The notes beneath the pieces are model-generated. The model made no database searches and was not told the DNA's origin. It saw only the letters and a program-made list of their open reading frames with translations. Below, one piece after another: positions 1 through 8,939 of a stretch of DNA of 64,000 nucleotides (position 1 is its first letter; the number at the start of each line of letters is the position of its first letter). A program made the position numbers and the translations under genes. The stretch is from NCBI RefSeq assembly GCF_000379125.1, contig NZ_KB900626.1, forward strand, positions 3,906,024-3,970,023. Reading direction: 5' to 3'. The stretch comes from Methylosinus sp. LW4. GTDB lineage: Bacteria > Pseudomonadota > Alphaproteobacteria > Rhizobiales > Beijerinckiaceae.

Positions 1-1379
1 AGACCGCCAAGCGCCGCGCGAAGCACCTCGGCACGTTCGAGGATGGCAAGCCGGACTGCGGCGTGAAGTCCAACATCAAGTCGATCCCCGGCGTGATGAC
101 GATCCGTGGCTGCGCTTACGCCGGTTCGAAGGGCGTCGTGTGGGGCCCGATCAAGGACATGATCCACATCAGCCACGGCCCGGTCGGCTGCGGTCAGTAT
201 TCCTGGGCGTCTCGTCGTAACTACTACATCGGCGTGACGGGCATCGACACCTTCGGCACGATGCAGTTCACCTCGGACTTCCAGGAGAAGGACATCGTGT
301 TCGGCGGCGACAAGAAGCTCGCCAAGCTGATCGACGAAATCCAGGAGCTGTTCCCCCTCAACAAGGGCATCTCCGTCCAGTCCGAGTGCCCGATCGGTCT
401 GATCGGCGACGACATCGAGGCCGTCTCCAAGGCGAAGACCAAGGAGTACAACGGCCATACGATCGTTCCGGTTCGCTGCGAAGGCTTCCGTGGCGTGTCG
501 CAGTCGCTCGGCCACCATTTGGCCAACGACGCGATCCGCGACTGGGTGTTCGACAAGATGGAGGGCAAGCCCGCTCTCTTCGAAGCGACGCCTTACGACG
601 TTGCGATCATCGGCGACTACAACATCGGCGGCGACGCCTGGTCTTCGCGCATTCTGCTCGAGGAAATGGGCCTCCGCGTCGTTGCGCAGTGGTCGGGTGA
701 CGGCACGATCGCCGAGCTCGAGGCGACGCCTCGCGCGAAGCTCAACGTGCTGCACTGCTACCGCTCGATGAACTACATCTCCCGTCACATGGAAGAAAAG
801 TACGGGGTTCCGTGGGTCGAGTACAACTTCTTTGGTCCGTCGAAGATCGAAGAGTCGCTGCGCAAGATCGCCAGCCACTTCGACGACAAGATCAAGGAAG
901 GCGCTGAGCGCGTCATCGCCAAGTATCGTCCGCTGATGGACGCGGTGATCGCCAAGTACCGTCCGCGTCTCGAAGGCAAGAAGGTCATGCTGTTCGTCGG
1001 CGGACTCCGCCCGCGTCACGTGATCGGCGCCTACGAGGATCTCGGCATGGAGATCGTCGGCACTGGCTATGAGTTCGGCCACAACGACGACTATCAGCGC
1101 ACGACTCACTATGTGAAGGACGGCACGCTGATCTATGACGACGTGACCGGCTACGAGTTCGAGAAGTTCGTCGAGAAGATCCAGCCCGACCTGGTCGGCT
1201 CCGGCATCAAGGAAAAGTACGTCTTCCAGAAGATGGGCGTTCCTTTCCGCCAGATGCACAGCTGGGACTACTCCGGCCCGTATCACGGCTATGACGGCTT
1301 CGCGATCTTCGCTCGCGACATGGACATGGCGATCAACTCGCCGGTCTGGAAATTCGCCAAGGCGCCGTGGGCGGCTTGA
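1..1379 (+). CDS. nifD: Nitrogenase MoFe protein alpha chain, 5' end outside window
   Basis: This is the alpha subunit of dinitrogenase, which with NifK forms the alpha2beta2 MoFe protein that reduces N2. The reading frame is open from base 3, and the residues before the first possible start (GTG at 63) already match NifD, so the gene begins upstream of the window. P-cluster cysteines are visible in [16 protein letters not shown] and SECPIG. The FeMo-cofactor ligands are visible as the Cys of LHCYRSMNY and the His of QMHSWDYSG, and the histidine near the cofactor lies in SLGHH. The rest of the family core is intact to the stop. nifH is expected just upstream. nifK follows after 124 bases that hold a hairpin. 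Confidence 0.98.
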   Translation, partial: TAKRRAKHLGTFEDGKPDCGVKSNIKSIPGVMTIRGCAYAGSKGVVWGPIKDMIHISHGPVGCGQYSWASRRNYYIGVTGIDTFGTMQFTSDFQEKDIVFGGDKKLAKLIDEIQELFPLNKGISVQSECPIGLIGDDIEAVSKAKTKEYNGHTIVPVRCEGFRGVSQSLGHHLANDAIRDWVFDKMEGKPALFEATPYDVAIIGDYNIGGDAWSSRILLEEMGLRVVAQWSGDGTIAELEATPRAKLNVLHCYRSMNYISRHMEEKYGVPWVEYNFFGPSKIEESLRKIASHFDDKIKEGAERVIAKYRPLMDAVIAKYRPRLEGKKVMLFVGGLRPRHVIGAYEDLGMEIVGTGYEFGHNDDYQRTTHYVKDGTLIYDDVTGYEFEKFVEKIQPDLVGSGIKEKYVFQKMGVPFRQMHSWDYSGPYHGYDGFAIFARDMDMAINSPVWKFAKAPWAA

Positions 1380-1404
1380 TCGACTGAGTTGCAAACGCTC
1401 TCTT

Positions 1405-1430
1405 CGCGAACGGGGTTCTCCCCGTTCGCG
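1405..1430 (+). promoter_or_regulatory. Perfect hairpin between nifD and nifK
   Basis: An 11-bp perfect inverted repeat (1405-1415 with 1420-1430) encloses a 4-base loop, TTCT. No T-run follows, so it is unlikely to be a simple terminator. In nif operons such structures can act in mRNA processing or stability and set subunit ratios; that role here is inference. Confidence 0.7.
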
Positions 1431-1503
1431 TTCGAGAGACCGAGGCCGGGTCGCCGCCTCGGTCCGAGAGGGCGGGCGCTCGCGGACAACGAGGGGAATC
1501 GAC

Positions 1504-3063
1504 ATGCCACAGAATGCAGATAACGTCCTCGACCATTTCAACCTATTCCGCCAGCCGGAATATCTCGAGATGTTCGAGAAGAAGAAGAAAGAGTTCGAGA
1601 ATCATCACCCCGACGCCGAAGTCGAGCGCGTTCGCGAGTGGGCCAAGACGAAAGAGTATCAGGAAAAGAACTTCGCTCGCGAAGCTCTGACCGTCAATCC
1701 GGCCAAGGCCTGCCAGCCGCTCGGCGCGGTGTTCGCCTCGCTCGGTTTCGAGCAGACGATCCCGTTCGTCCATGGCTCGCAGGGCTGCGTGGCGTATTAT
1801 CGTTCGCACTTCTCGCGTCACTTCAAGGAGCCGACCTCTTGCGTCTCCTCCTCGATGACGGAAGACGCGGCGGTGTTCGGCGGCCTCAACAACATGATCG
1901 ACGGCCTCGCCAACACCTACAATATGTATAAGCCGAAGATGATCTCCGTCTCCACCACCTGCATGGCGGAAGTCATCGGCGACGACCTCAACGCCTTCAT
2001 CAAGACCTCGAAGGAAAAGGGCTCCGTCCCGGCCGATTACGACGTTCCGTTCGCTCACACCCCGGCCTTCGTCGGCAGCCACGTGACCGGCTACGACAAT
2101 GTGATGAAGGGCATTGTCGAGCATTTCTGGAACGGCAAGGCCGGCACGGCTCCCAAGCTCGAGCGCGTTCCGAACAATTCGATCAACTTCATCGGCGGCT
2201 TCGACGGCTATGTGGTCGGCAACATCCGCGAAGTGAAGCGCATGTTCGACTCCATGGGCGTCGAATACACGATCTTCGGCGATCCGAGCGATGTGTGGGA
2301 TACGCCTACCGATGGCGAGTTCCGCATGTATGACGGCGGAACGAAGCTCGAGGACGCGGCCAACGCGATCAACGCGAAGGCGACCTTCTCGATGCAGCAT
2401 TTCTCCACGGAGAAGACGCTGCCGCTGATCGCCGCGAGCGGCCAGGAGACCTATTCCTTCCATCATCCGATCGGCGTTCGCGCGACCGACGAGTTCCTGA
2501 TGAAGGTCTCGGAAGTCACCGGCAAGCCGATCTCCAAGGAGCTGACGCGCGAGCGCGGCCGCCTCGTCGACGCCATCGCCGACTCTTCCGCGCATCTGCA
2601 CGGCAAGCGTTTCGCGATCTACGGCGACCCGGACCTCTGCTACGGCCTCTCCGCCTTCCTGATGGAGCTGGGCGCCGAGCCGATCACCGTGCTCGCCAGC
2701 AACGGCGGCAAGGTGTGGGAAGAGAAGATGAACGAGCTGTTCGCCAGCTCGCCGTTCGGCAAGAACTGCAAGGCCTATCCTGGCAAGGATCTCTGGCATA
2801 TGCGTTCGCTGCTGTTCACGGAGCCGGTCGACTTCCTGATCGGCAACACCTACGGCAAATATCTCGAGCGCGACACCGGCACCCCGCTGATCCGCATCGG
2901 CTTCCCGGTCTTCGATCGCCACCACTATCACCGCTATCCGGTGTGGGGCTATCAGGGCGGCCTGAACGTCCTGGTGTGGCTGCTCGATAAGGTCTTCGAG
3001 GAGATCGATCGCAACACCAACGTCGTCGCGAAGTCGGACTACAGCTTCGACATTATTCGCTGA
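1504..3063 (+). CDS. nifK: Nitrogenase MoFe protein beta chain
   Basis: This 519-residue protein is the beta subunit of dinitrogenase and supplies half of the P-cluster ligands. The cysteines at 70 (NPAKACQP), 95 (GSQGCVAYY) and 153 (STTCMAEV) fall at the same numbers as in the Azotobacter protein. The ATG at 1504 follows a GAGGGG ribosome site and gives the typical NifK N-terminus. Upstream in-frame codons only extend into the nifD overlap and lack family similarity. It is followed by a 14-bp hairpin and then nifE. No lesion is visible. Confidence 0.98.
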   Translation: MPQNADNVLDHFNLFRQPEYLEMFEKKKKEFENHHPDAEVERVREWAKTKEYQEKNFAREALTVNPAKACQPLGAVFASLGFEQTIPFVHGSQGCVAYYRSHFSRHFKEPTSCVSSSMTEDAAVFGGLNNMIDGLANTYNMYKPKMISVSTTCMAEVIGDDLNAFIKTSKEKGSVPADYDVPFAHTPAFVGSHVTGYDNVMKGIVEHFWNGKAGTAPKLERVPNNSINFIGGFDGYVVGNIREVKRMFDSMGVEYTIFGDPSDVWDTPTDGEFRMYDGGTKLEDAANAINAKATFSMQHFSTEKTLPLIAASGQETYSFHHPIGVRATDEFLMKVSEVTGKPISKELTRERGRLVDAIADSSAHLHGKRFAIYGDPDLCYGLSAFLMELGAEPITVLASNGGKVWEEKMNELFASSPFGKNCKAYPGKDLWHMRSLLFTEPVDFLIGNTYGKYLERDTGTPLIRIGFPVFDRHHYHRYPVWGYQGGLNVLVWLLDKVFEEIDRNTNVVAKSDYSFDIIR

Positions 3064-3074
3064 CGTTCACGAGC

Positions 3075-3104
3075 TTCCGCCGGGTCGCGAGCGACCCGGC
3101 GGAA
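3075..3104 (+). promoter_or_regulatory. Perfect 14-bp hairpin between nifK and nifE
   Basis: Bases 3075-3088 are exactly complementary to 3091-3104 around a 2-base centre. No T-run follows. It sits 11 bases after the nifK stop, where transcript trimming or partial termination would lower nifEN expression relative to nifDK. That role is inferred from position only. Confidence 0.7.
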
Positions 3105-3192
3105 CAATGAGAGCCTGATCCGTCGGGTCGATCGCCGCGCCGGCGCAATGAGTGCGCAGTGTGGGAGGCGATGGCCGTTGCAGGAGGCGCGG

Positions 3193-4863
3193 ATGAGCAC
3201 GCTGGCCGCAAAAGTTCAAGAAGTTTTTAACGAGCCCGGTTGCGACAAGAACAAGGGCAAATCCGAGAAAGAGCGAAAGAAGGGCTGCACGAAGCAATTG
3301 GCGCCGGGCGCCGCAGCCGGCGGATGCGCTTTCGATGGCGCCAAGATCGCTCTTCAGCCCATCACCGACGTCGCCCATCTCGTTCATGGTCCCATCGCCT
3401 GCGAAGGCAATTCCTGGGACAATCGCGGAGCCAAGACATCGGGCTCCAGCCTCTACCGCACCGGTTTCACGACGGATATCGGCGAGACCGACGTCGTCTT
3501 CGGCGGTGAGAAGCGCCTCTACAAATCGATCAAAGAGATCATCGACAAATATGATCCGCCAGCGGTCTTCGTCTATCAGACCTGCGTTCCGGCGATGATC
3601 GGCGATGATATCGATGCGGTCTGCAAGGCCGCTGCGAAAAAATTCAACAAGCCTGTCATTCCCGTGAACTCGCCCGGCTTCGTCGGGCCGAAGAATCTCG
3701 GCAATAAGCTCGCGGGCGAGGCTATTCTCGAGCATGTGATCGGGACGCAGGAGCCGGAGTATACGACTCCCTACGATATCAACATCATCGGCGAATATAA
3801 TCTCGCCGGCGAGCTGTGGCAGGTGAAGCCGCTGCTGGACGAGCTCGGCATTCGCATCCTGTCCTGCATTTCCGGCGACGGCAAATACAATGAGGTCGCC
3901 TATTCCCATCGCGCCAAAGCGTCGATGATGGTGTGCTCCAAGGCGATGATCAACGTCGCTCGCAAGATGGAGGAGCGCTACGACATCCCCTTCTTCGAAG
4001 GGTCGTTCTACGGCATAGGCGATATGAGCGACTCGCTTCGCGAGATCGCGCGTCTGCTGATCGAGCGGGGCGCGCCGGCGGAGCTGAAGGATCGGACCGA
4101 TGCGCTCATCGAGCGCGAGGAGGCGCGCGCCTGGGCGCGTATCGCTCCCTATAAGGAGCGCCTCACGGGCAAGAAGGTTCTGCTCATCACGGGCGGCGTC
4201 AAATCCTGGTCCGTCGTCGCAGCATTGCAGGAAGCCGGCATGGAGCTCGTCGGCACCAGCGTCAAGAAGTCCACCAAGGAGGACAAGGAGCGCATCAAGG
4301 AGCTGATGGGTCAGGACGCCCATATGATCGACGATATGACGCCGCGCGAAATGTATAAAATGCTCAAAGACGCGCAGGCGGATATCATGTTGTCGGGCGG
4401 CCGCTCGCAGTTCATTGCGCTCAAGGCCAAGATGCCCTGGCTCGACATCAACCAGGAGCGTCATCACGCCTATGCCGGTTATGAAGGCATGGTCGAGCTG
4501 GTTCACGAGATCGACAAGGCGCTCTTCAATCCGGTTTGGGAGCAAGTTCGTCGAGCGCCGCCGTGGCAGGAGAAGACCTGGGAAGAGCGTGCGAATGAGG
4601 CAATTGCCGCCGAGGCGGCCGAACTCGCCGCCGATCCGGTCAAGGCCGAGCAGGTGCGCCGCGAGAAGCGCGTGTGCAAATGCCACAGCGTGAACGTCGG
4701 CGCCCTCGAGGACGCGATCGCCGCCGGCTCATTGACCACAGTCGATGCGCTGGCCGAGGCGACGCACGCCGGCACGGGTTGCGGTGGATGCCGCGACACG
4801 ATGGAACAAATGATCGAGGCAGCCAACGCCGGTGGCGCGGTTCCTGCATCGAAAGCGGCGTGA
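3193..4863 (+). CDS. nifE: FeMo-cofactor scaffold NifE with C-terminal BFD-like [2Fe-2S] domain
   Basis: NifE pairs with NifN as the scaffold on which the FeMo-cofactor precursor is matured. The core (about residues 40-450) is homologous to NifD, with cysteines in AAGGCAFDG and HGPIACEGN. At 556 residues it is some 80 longer than the classical Azotobacter protein. The extra tail carries Cys495, Cys497, Cys530 and Cys533 in a C-x-C...C-x2-C pattern, which matches the BFD-type [2Fe-2S] domain in the middle of NifU. Similar tails are known in rhizobial NifE. The ATG at 3193 is chosen because GGAGG lies 8 bases upstream. An earlier in-frame ATG at 3148 lacks this. Confidence 0.96.
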   Translation: MSTLAAKVQEVFNEPGCDKNKGKSEKERKKGCTKQLAPGAAAGGCAFDGAKIALQPITDVAHLVHGPIACEGNSWDNRGAKTSGSSLYRTGFTTDIGETDVVFGGEKRLYKSIKEIIDKYDPPAVFVYQTCVPAMIGDDIDAVCKAAAKKFNKPVIPVNSPGFVGPKNLGNKLAGEAILEHVIGTQEPEYTTPYDINIIGEYNLAGELWQVKPLLDELGIRILSCISGDGKYNEVAYSHRAKASMMVCSKAMINVARKMEERYDIPFFEGSFYGIGDMSDSLREIARLLIERGAPAELKDRTDALIEREEARAWARIAPYKERLTGKKVLLITGGVKSWSVVAALQEAGMELVGTSVKKSTKEDKERIKELMGQDAHMIDDMTPREMYKMLKDAQADIMLSGGRSQFIALKAKMPWLDINQERHHAYAGYEGMVELVHEIDKALFNPVWEQVRRAPPWQEKTWEERANEAIAAEAAELAADPVKAEQVRREKRVCKCHSVNVGALEDAIAAGSLTTVDALAEATHAGTGCGGCRDTMEQMIEAANAGGAVPASKAA

Positions 4864-4872
4864 GGCGCTCCG

Positions 4873-6270
4873 ATGGCTAGAGTCGAAGTTTCCAAAAAGG
4901 CCTGCGCGGTCAATCCATTGAAGATGAGCCAGCCGATCGGCGGCGCGCTCGCCTTCATGGGCGTTCAGGGATGCATGCCGCTGCTGCATGGGTCACAGGG
5001 ATGCACATCTTTTGGGCTCGTGCTGTTCGTTCGACATTTTCGCGAAGCCATTCCGCTGCAGACGACCGCGATGAGCGAAGTCGCCACTGTGCTCGGCGGT
5101 TTGGAGAATGTCGAAGAAGCAGTCGTCAATATCGCGAAACGCGCCAAGCCGGAGATCATCGGCATTTGCTCGACCGGCGTGACCGAGACCAAAGGCGATG
5201 ACGTCGACGGATATATTCAGCTCATTCGTCAGCGTCATCCAGAGCTCGATCACATGGGCATCGTCTATGTGTCGACTCCCGACTTCAAGGATGCGTTTCA
5301 GGATGGCTGGGGCAAGACCGTCGCCAAGCTGATCGAGGCTTTCGTGCCGGCGAACGAGACGCCTGCGCAAAGGGCTCCGCAGCGCGTGAACGTTCTGCCC
5401 GGTTGCCATCTCACGCCCGGCGATATCGACGAGCTGCGCGACATCATCGAGAGCTTTGGGCTCGAGCCGACTTTCTTGCCCGATCTCTCGGGCTCGCTCG
5501 ACGGGCATCTGCCGGAGGATTTCACGCCGACGACGCTCGGCGGAACGTCCCGCGAGGCGATGTCGCAAATGGGTTCGGCCGCATGGACGATCGCGGTCGG
5601 AGAGCAGATGCGGCTCGCGGCGACGACCTTGGAGCGTCGCGCCGGCGTTCCCTTCGAGCTCTTCGATCGTCTCACCGGCCTCGCGCCCAATGACGAGCTG
5701 ATCGCCTTTCTGTCCCGCATCAGCGGCCGCCCGGTTCCGGTGAAGTTCAAACGGCAGAGGGGGCAGCTCGTCGACGCCATGCTCGACGGGCATTTCCATT
5801 TCGGCGCCAAAAAGGTGACGATCGGCGCCGAGCCGGATCTTTTGTTCGCGATCGGATCCTGGCTGATCGAGATGGGCGCGCATGTCACGGCGGCGGTAAC
5901 GACGACGCATTCCGCCGTGCTCGAAAAGCTGGCGATCGACGAGGTTTTGATCGGCGATCTCGAAGATTTGGAAAATCGTTCGAAGGGCGCCGATCTGATG
6001 ATGACCCATTCGCATGGGCGTCAGGCGTCGGAACGTCTCGGCGTGCCGCTTTTCAGACTCGGCCTTCCGACATTCGATCGCCTCGGCGCGGGTCACGAGC
6101 TGACGGTCGGCTACAGAGGCACCCGGACGCTGATCTTCAATATCGGCAATATGTTCATCTCGCAGGCGCATGAGCCCGACCCCGATACATGGCGCCGTGA
6201 CGATGAGAATGTCACTCATTTCGGGGGCGAGCCGTCCCCCGAGCTCGTCCAACTTACCGCGATGGCCTGA
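4873..6270 (+). CDS. nifN: FeMo-cofactor scaffold NifN
   Basis: NifN is the NifK-like partner of NifE in the cofactor scaffold. The protein is 465 residues, normal for the family. The N-terminal stretch has NPLKMSQPIGG and HGSQGCTSF, equivalent to the first two P-cluster cysteine regions of NifK, with the first cysteine replaced, as expected for NifN. ICSTGVTETKGDD marks the third region. It starts 10 bases after nifE and is followed by nifX after 15 bases, so nifENX is one unit. Confidence 0.96.
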   Translation: MARVEVSKKACAVNPLKMSQPIGGALAFMGVQGCMPLLHGSQGCTSFGLVLFVRHFREAIPLQTTAMSEVATVLGGLENVEEAVVNIAKRAKPEIIGICSTGVTETKGDDVDGYIQLIRQRHPELDHMGIVYVSTPDFKDAFQDGWGKTVAKLIEAFVPANETPAQRAPQRVNVLPGCHLTPGDIDELRDIIESFGLEPTFLPDLSGSLDGHLPEDFTPTTLGGTSREAMSQMGSAAWTIAVGEQMRLAATTLERRAGVPFELFDRLTGLAPNDELIAFLSRISGRPVPVKFKRQRGQLVDAMLDGHFHFGAKKVTIGAEPDLLFAIGSWLIEMGAHVTAAVTTTHSAVLEKLAIDEVLIGDLEDLENRSKGADLMMTHSHGRQASERLGVPLFRLGLPTFDRLGAGHELTVGYRGTRTLIFNIGNMFISQAHEPDPDTWRRDDENVTHFGGEPSPELVQLTAMA

Positions 6271-6285
6271 CCACGAGGAGGCAGC

Positions 6286-6696
6286 ATGAAAGTCGCATTC
6301 GCCACACAAGACCTCGAGCGCGTCGACGCCCATTTCGGTTGGGCGAAGAATATCGCGATCTACGAGCTGACGGCCGATGGATATAGCTTGGTCCAGACGA
6401 TCCAGTTCCAGGGCGATCTGCAAGAGGACGGCAACGAAGACAAGCTTCAGCCCAAGCTCGAAGCGATCAAGGATTGCGCGATTCTCTACATCGCGGCGAT
6501 CGGCGGCTCGGGCGCGGCGCGTGTCGTCGCCTCCGGCATTCATCCGATGAAGGTGCCGCAGCCGGAGAACATTGTCGATCTGCTGGAAAAGCTCAAGGTT
6601 GTCCTGCAGGGCGCGCCGCCGCCGTGGCTGCGCAAGGTGATAACGAAGGGGCAGGAACGTACCTTCGATTTCGAGGAAGAGGCTGCAAATGGCTGA
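6286..6696 (+). CDS. nifX: FeMo-cofactor carrier protein NifX
   Basis: NifX is a small cytoplasmic protein that binds NifB-cofactor or the VK-cluster and passes it to or from NifEN. The 136 residues show the NifX/NafY-type fold start ([20 protein letters not shown]) and the conserved SGAARVV segment. A strong GAGGAGG ribosome site precedes the ATG. The stop overlaps the next gene by 8 bases, indicating translational coupling. Confidence 0.95.
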   Translation: MKVAFATQDLERVDAHFGWAKNIAIYELTADGYSLVQTIQFQGDLQEDGNEDKLQPKLEAIKDCAILYIAAIGGSGAARVVASGIHPMKVPQPENIVDLLEKLKVVLQGAPPPWLRKVITKGQERTFDFEEEAANG

Positions 6697-7156
6697 GACC
6701 GAGACGATTACGGCGACTAATGCCGCTGAGAGCATCTTCATCAAGGAGCTCATCAAGCAGTGGCGCGCGCAGGATACGCACGGCACCTGGGAGAACAAGA
6801 AAGATCTCGATCTCATCAAGCCGTATATCGTGGACAAGGAAGCGCGTAAGGCGCTGCCGCTGATCGGCGATCCCGACCCCGAGATCCTCTGGCGCGTCGA
6901 GCTTTTCTACAATGCCGTCGCTCTGTCGATCGAGCGCGCCACCGGCGTGATGGTTCAGCCGATGATCAAGATGAGCCATGAGGGTTTCGGCCGTCAGGTT
7001 CTCATCGCCGGGCGTCTCATCGTCGTCAACAAGCAGCTGCGCGACGTTCATCGCTTCGGCTTCGACAATCTCGACAAGCTGTCCGAGGAAGGCACCAAGC
7101 TCGTCAACGCCGGCGTCGAGATGGTGGAGAAATTCCCGGAAGTCGCCCGTTACTGA
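6689..7156 (+). CDS. NifX-associated nitrogen fixation protein (DUF269 family)
   Basis: The 155-residue protein belongs to the family found almost always beside nifX in diazotrophs. The conserved core includes [13 protein letters not shown], a GTWENK stretch and [15 protein letters not shown]. Its exact job is not settled; a role in FeMo-cofactor assembly is assumed from context. It overlaps nifX by 8 bases and is followed after 19 bases by another small nif-linked gene. Confidence 0.92.
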   Translation: MAETETITATNAAESIFIKELIKQWRAQDTHGTWENKKDLDLIKPYIVDKEARKALPLIGDPDPEILWRVELFYNAVALSIERATGVMVQPMIKMSHEGFGRQVLIAGRLIVVNKQLRDVHRFGFDNLDKLSEEGTKLVNAGVEMVEKFPEVARY

Positions 7157-7175
7157 TTTCGAAGGAGAGTGGAAA

Positions 7176-7376
7176 ATGAGCTCCGTCGACGAGCTGAAGG
7201 CCGAGATCAAGAAACTCTCTGCCAAGGCGACCAATATGAAGATGAATCTGCACGACCTTTCGGAAGAGCTGCCGATCAATTGGGGCACGATTCTCACTGT
7301 CGCGCAGGAGACCTATGAGGCGTATTCGGCTCTCGAGGCCGCGCGCCAGAAGCTCAAGGAATTGGAGACGGCGTGA
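7176..7376 (+). CDS. Small nif-cluster coiled-coil protein (DUF683 / CCE_0567 family)
   Basis: This is a 66-residue, highly charged helical protein with two predicted helices (SSVDELKAEIKKLSAKATN and ALEAARQKLKELE) around a LPINWGTI centre. Proteins of this size and pattern follow the DUF269 gene in many nif clusters, and their function is not established. The ATG at 7176 has an AAGGAG site 8 bases upstream. The stop shares one base with the start of the ferredoxin gene. Confidence 0.88.
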   Translation: MSSVDELKAEIKKLSAKATNMKMNLHDLSEELPINWGTILTVAQETYEAYSALEAARQKLKELETA

Positions 7377-7693
7377 TGGGGGCGTTCAAGACCAGAGGCG
7401 GCGCCGATTGGACGCCGTCCTATCTCACCGACATCAACCCCGCGACCTGTATCGGTTGCGGGCGTTGCTTCAAGGTTTGCCCTCAGGACGTGATGGCGCT
7501 CTACGGCGTCGACGCGGAGGGGACCATCCTCGGCATCGTCACCGACGATGACGACGATGATTTCGACGGCGAGCTCAATCGCAAGATCATGAAGGTCGAG
7601 CGGGAGCAGGACTGCATCGGCTGCTCGGCGTGCTCGAAGGTCTGTCCCAAGGACTGCCAGACGCACGTCCCTGTGGACCAGCTGGTCGGCTGA
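7376..7693 (+). CDS. fdxB: Nif-specific 2[4Fe-4S] ferredoxin (ferredoxin III type)
   Basis: The protein of about 105 residues has two 4Fe-4S cysteine sets: CIGCGRCFKVCP near residue 23 and CIGCSACSKVCPKDC near residue 80. An acidic loop of consecutive aspartates lies between them. The long spacer between clusters is typical of the FdxB/ferredoxin III group encoded in nif clusters, thought to donate electrons to nitrogenase or to cofactor assembly. The ATG at 7376 overlaps the preceding TGA by one base. A GTG one codon earlier is possible. Confidence 0.92.
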   Translation: MGAFKTRGGADWTPSYLTDINPATCIGCGRCFKVCPQDVMALYGVDAEGTILGIVTDDDDDDFDGELNRKIMKVEREQDCIGCSACSKVCPKDCQTHVPVDQLVG

Positions 7694-7697
7694 TCCG

Positions 7698-8375
7698 ATG
7701 GCCTTTCTCTCCGAGGATCGTCGAGCGGAGAGCAGGCTTCCGCAGCCCGGCCTGGATGCGACGGACATTTACGTGCGCTTGCGGTCGCGTCCGAGCGATT
7801 TCGGACGCGACGATCCTTTTACCGCCCATGTGTTCTGTTGCGTGCTGGCTCTCGGTCTGAGCGAGGCGGCTGGGCGGCCCGGAGGGCTCGCTCAGTCGCT
7901 CGCGCTCGGGCGCGAGGCGCTGGCGCGGCTGATCGAGCGTTGGGCGCCCGAAGCGACCTCTCTGCTCGATCTCGCATCCGAGCCCGAGACGATCGCGCTG
8001 GACGATGAAGAAGATCAAATTCGTGAATTGCTGCTGAGGTTTCGCGGGGACGCGTCGGAGGAAACCGCTTGGCTCGCCTCTATCCTCACCAAGCGCGCTA
8101 TGTCGCCGCGGCATTTGTGGCAGGATCTCGGTCTCGCCAAAAGAGACGAGCTCGGCCGTCTGATGCAGGAGCGCTTTCCGAGCCTCGCTGCGCGCAACGT
8201 CAATCATATGAAGTGGAAAAAGTTCTTTTATCGCTCCTTGTGCGAGATGGAAGGCTTCGTCCTTTGCGCTTCGCCGACCTGCCGGGAATGCAGTGATTTC
8301 CACGACTGCTTCGGTGATGAGAGTGGCGAGAGCGCCCTGGCGCGGCTGTCCCACGGCAAGCCTTCGAATTCCTGA
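7698..8375 (+). CDS. nifQ: Molybdenum delivery protein NifQ
   Basis: NifQ supplies molybdenum to the FeMo-cofactor scaffold through a Mo-Fe-S cluster. The 225-residue protein ends with the family signature C-x4-C-x2-C-x5-C (CASPTCRECSDFHDC, about residues 192-206), preceded by NHMKWKKFFYRSLCE. The N-terminal half is weakly conserved, as usual. It starts 4 bases after the ferredoxin stop and is the last gene before the internal sigma-54 promoter. Confidence 0.93.
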   Translation: MAFLSEDRRAESRLPQPGLDATDIYVRLRSRPSDFGRDDPFTAHVFCCVLALGLSEAAGRPGGLAQSLALGREALARLIERWAPEATSLLDLASEPETIALDDEEDQIRELLLRFRGDASEETAWLASILTKRAMSPRHLWQDLGLAKRDELGRLMQERFPSLAARNVNHMKWKKFFYRSLCEMEGFVLCASPTCRECSDFHDCFGDESGESALARLSHGKPSNS

Positions 8376-8398
8376 TCGATCTCGAGATTTGGCGCCTT

Positions 8399-8422
8399 TT
8401 TCAGCGTGAAACGCCGCTGAAA
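8399..8422. repeat. Inverted repeat after nifQ
   Basis: An 8-bp perfect stem (8399-8406 with 8415-8422, loop of 8) lies 23 bases after the nifQ stop. It may end or trim the upstream transcript. It lacks a downstream T-run, so intrinsic termination is not certain. Confidence 0.4.
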
Positions 8423-8462
8423 TCGCGGAATTTCGTGCAAATAGCAGCACAATCGCCATCCG

Positions 8463-8478
8463 TGTCGGAACTCTGACA
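8463..8478 (+). promoter_or_regulatory. NifA upstream activator sequence
   Basis: The sequence TGT-N10-ACA matches the NifA binding consensus exactly (TGT at 8463-8465, ACA at 8476-8478). It lies 62 bases upstream of the -24 element of a sigma-54 promoter, in the usual distance range. A weak IHF-like match (AATCGACTGATTC) lies between the two. Confidence 0.85.
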
Positions 8479-8540
8479 ATGTGGGAATGCGAACAGCCTC
8501 GAGCCCTTCGAATCGACTGATTCACGATGGTAAAGCCGGG

Positions 8541-8556
8541 TGGCATAGCGGTTGCT
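8541..8556 (+). promoter_or_regulatory. Sigma-54 (-24/-12) promoter for the iscA-nifUSV unit
   Basis: TGGCATAGCGGTTGCT matches the RpoN consensus TGGCAYR-N4-TTGCW with correct GG-GC spacing. Transcription would start near 8567-8569, about 30 bases before the iscA-like start. With the NifA site at 8463 it forms a complete NifA-dependent promoter, so this unit should be induced when fixed nitrogen and oxygen are low. Confidence 0.9.
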
Positions 8557-8596
8557 TCCTCTATGACGGATGATTTTCCGGGAAGAGGTTAAGCAA

Positions 8597-8917
8597 ATGA
8601 TCGAACTCACAGACAACGCGCTGAACGCGGTGCGTTCGGCAATTACGGGCGCCGGGCAGGAGGTCGAGGGACTGCGCATCATGGTCGAGGCCGGCGGCTG
8701 CGCGGGCTTCCAGTACACCATGGGTCTCGTCAATGAGAGCAATCCCGCGGACCACGTCTTCGAGCGCGATGGCGTGAAGGTTTTCATCGAGGAGGGCTCG
8801 CTCGCCTATCTCGACGGCACGCGCGTGGATTTCGTCAGCGGCCTCGAAGGCGCGGGCTTCACCTTCGACAATCCCCAGGCCAAATCCAGCTGTTCCTGCG
8901 GCAAGTCGTTCGGCTGA
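8597..8917 (+). CDS. Nif-type IscA Fe-S assembly protein
   Basis: A-type Fe-S carrier of 106 residues, often called IscA-nif. It carries the family cysteines: one in EAGGCAGFQY (about residue 35) and the C-terminal C-x-C of SSCSCGKSFG. It is expected to carry iron or Fe-S clusters during nitrogenase maturation together with NifU and NifS. The ATG at 8597 follows a GGAAGAGG site. An ATG at 8570 coincides with the predicted transcription start and is less likely. Confidence 0.93.
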   Translation: MIELTDNALNAVRSAITGAGQEVEGLRIMVEAGGCAGFQYTMGLVNESNPADHVFERDGVKVFIEEGSLAYLDGTRVDFVSGLEGAGFTFDNPQAKSSCSCGKSFG

Positions 8918-8939
8918 TCGTCTTACGGGGAGAGCGGCG

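Noticed and set aside
1543..2931. Long open frame on the - strand opposite nifK
   Set aside because: High-GC antisense shadow of a well-conserved gene; Ala/Arg/Asp-rich translation without motifs.
3150..3185. TGGC...TTGC-like match upstream of nifE as a sigma-54 promoter
   Set aside because: Spacing between GG and GC is far too short for RpoN, and no NifA site lies upstream.
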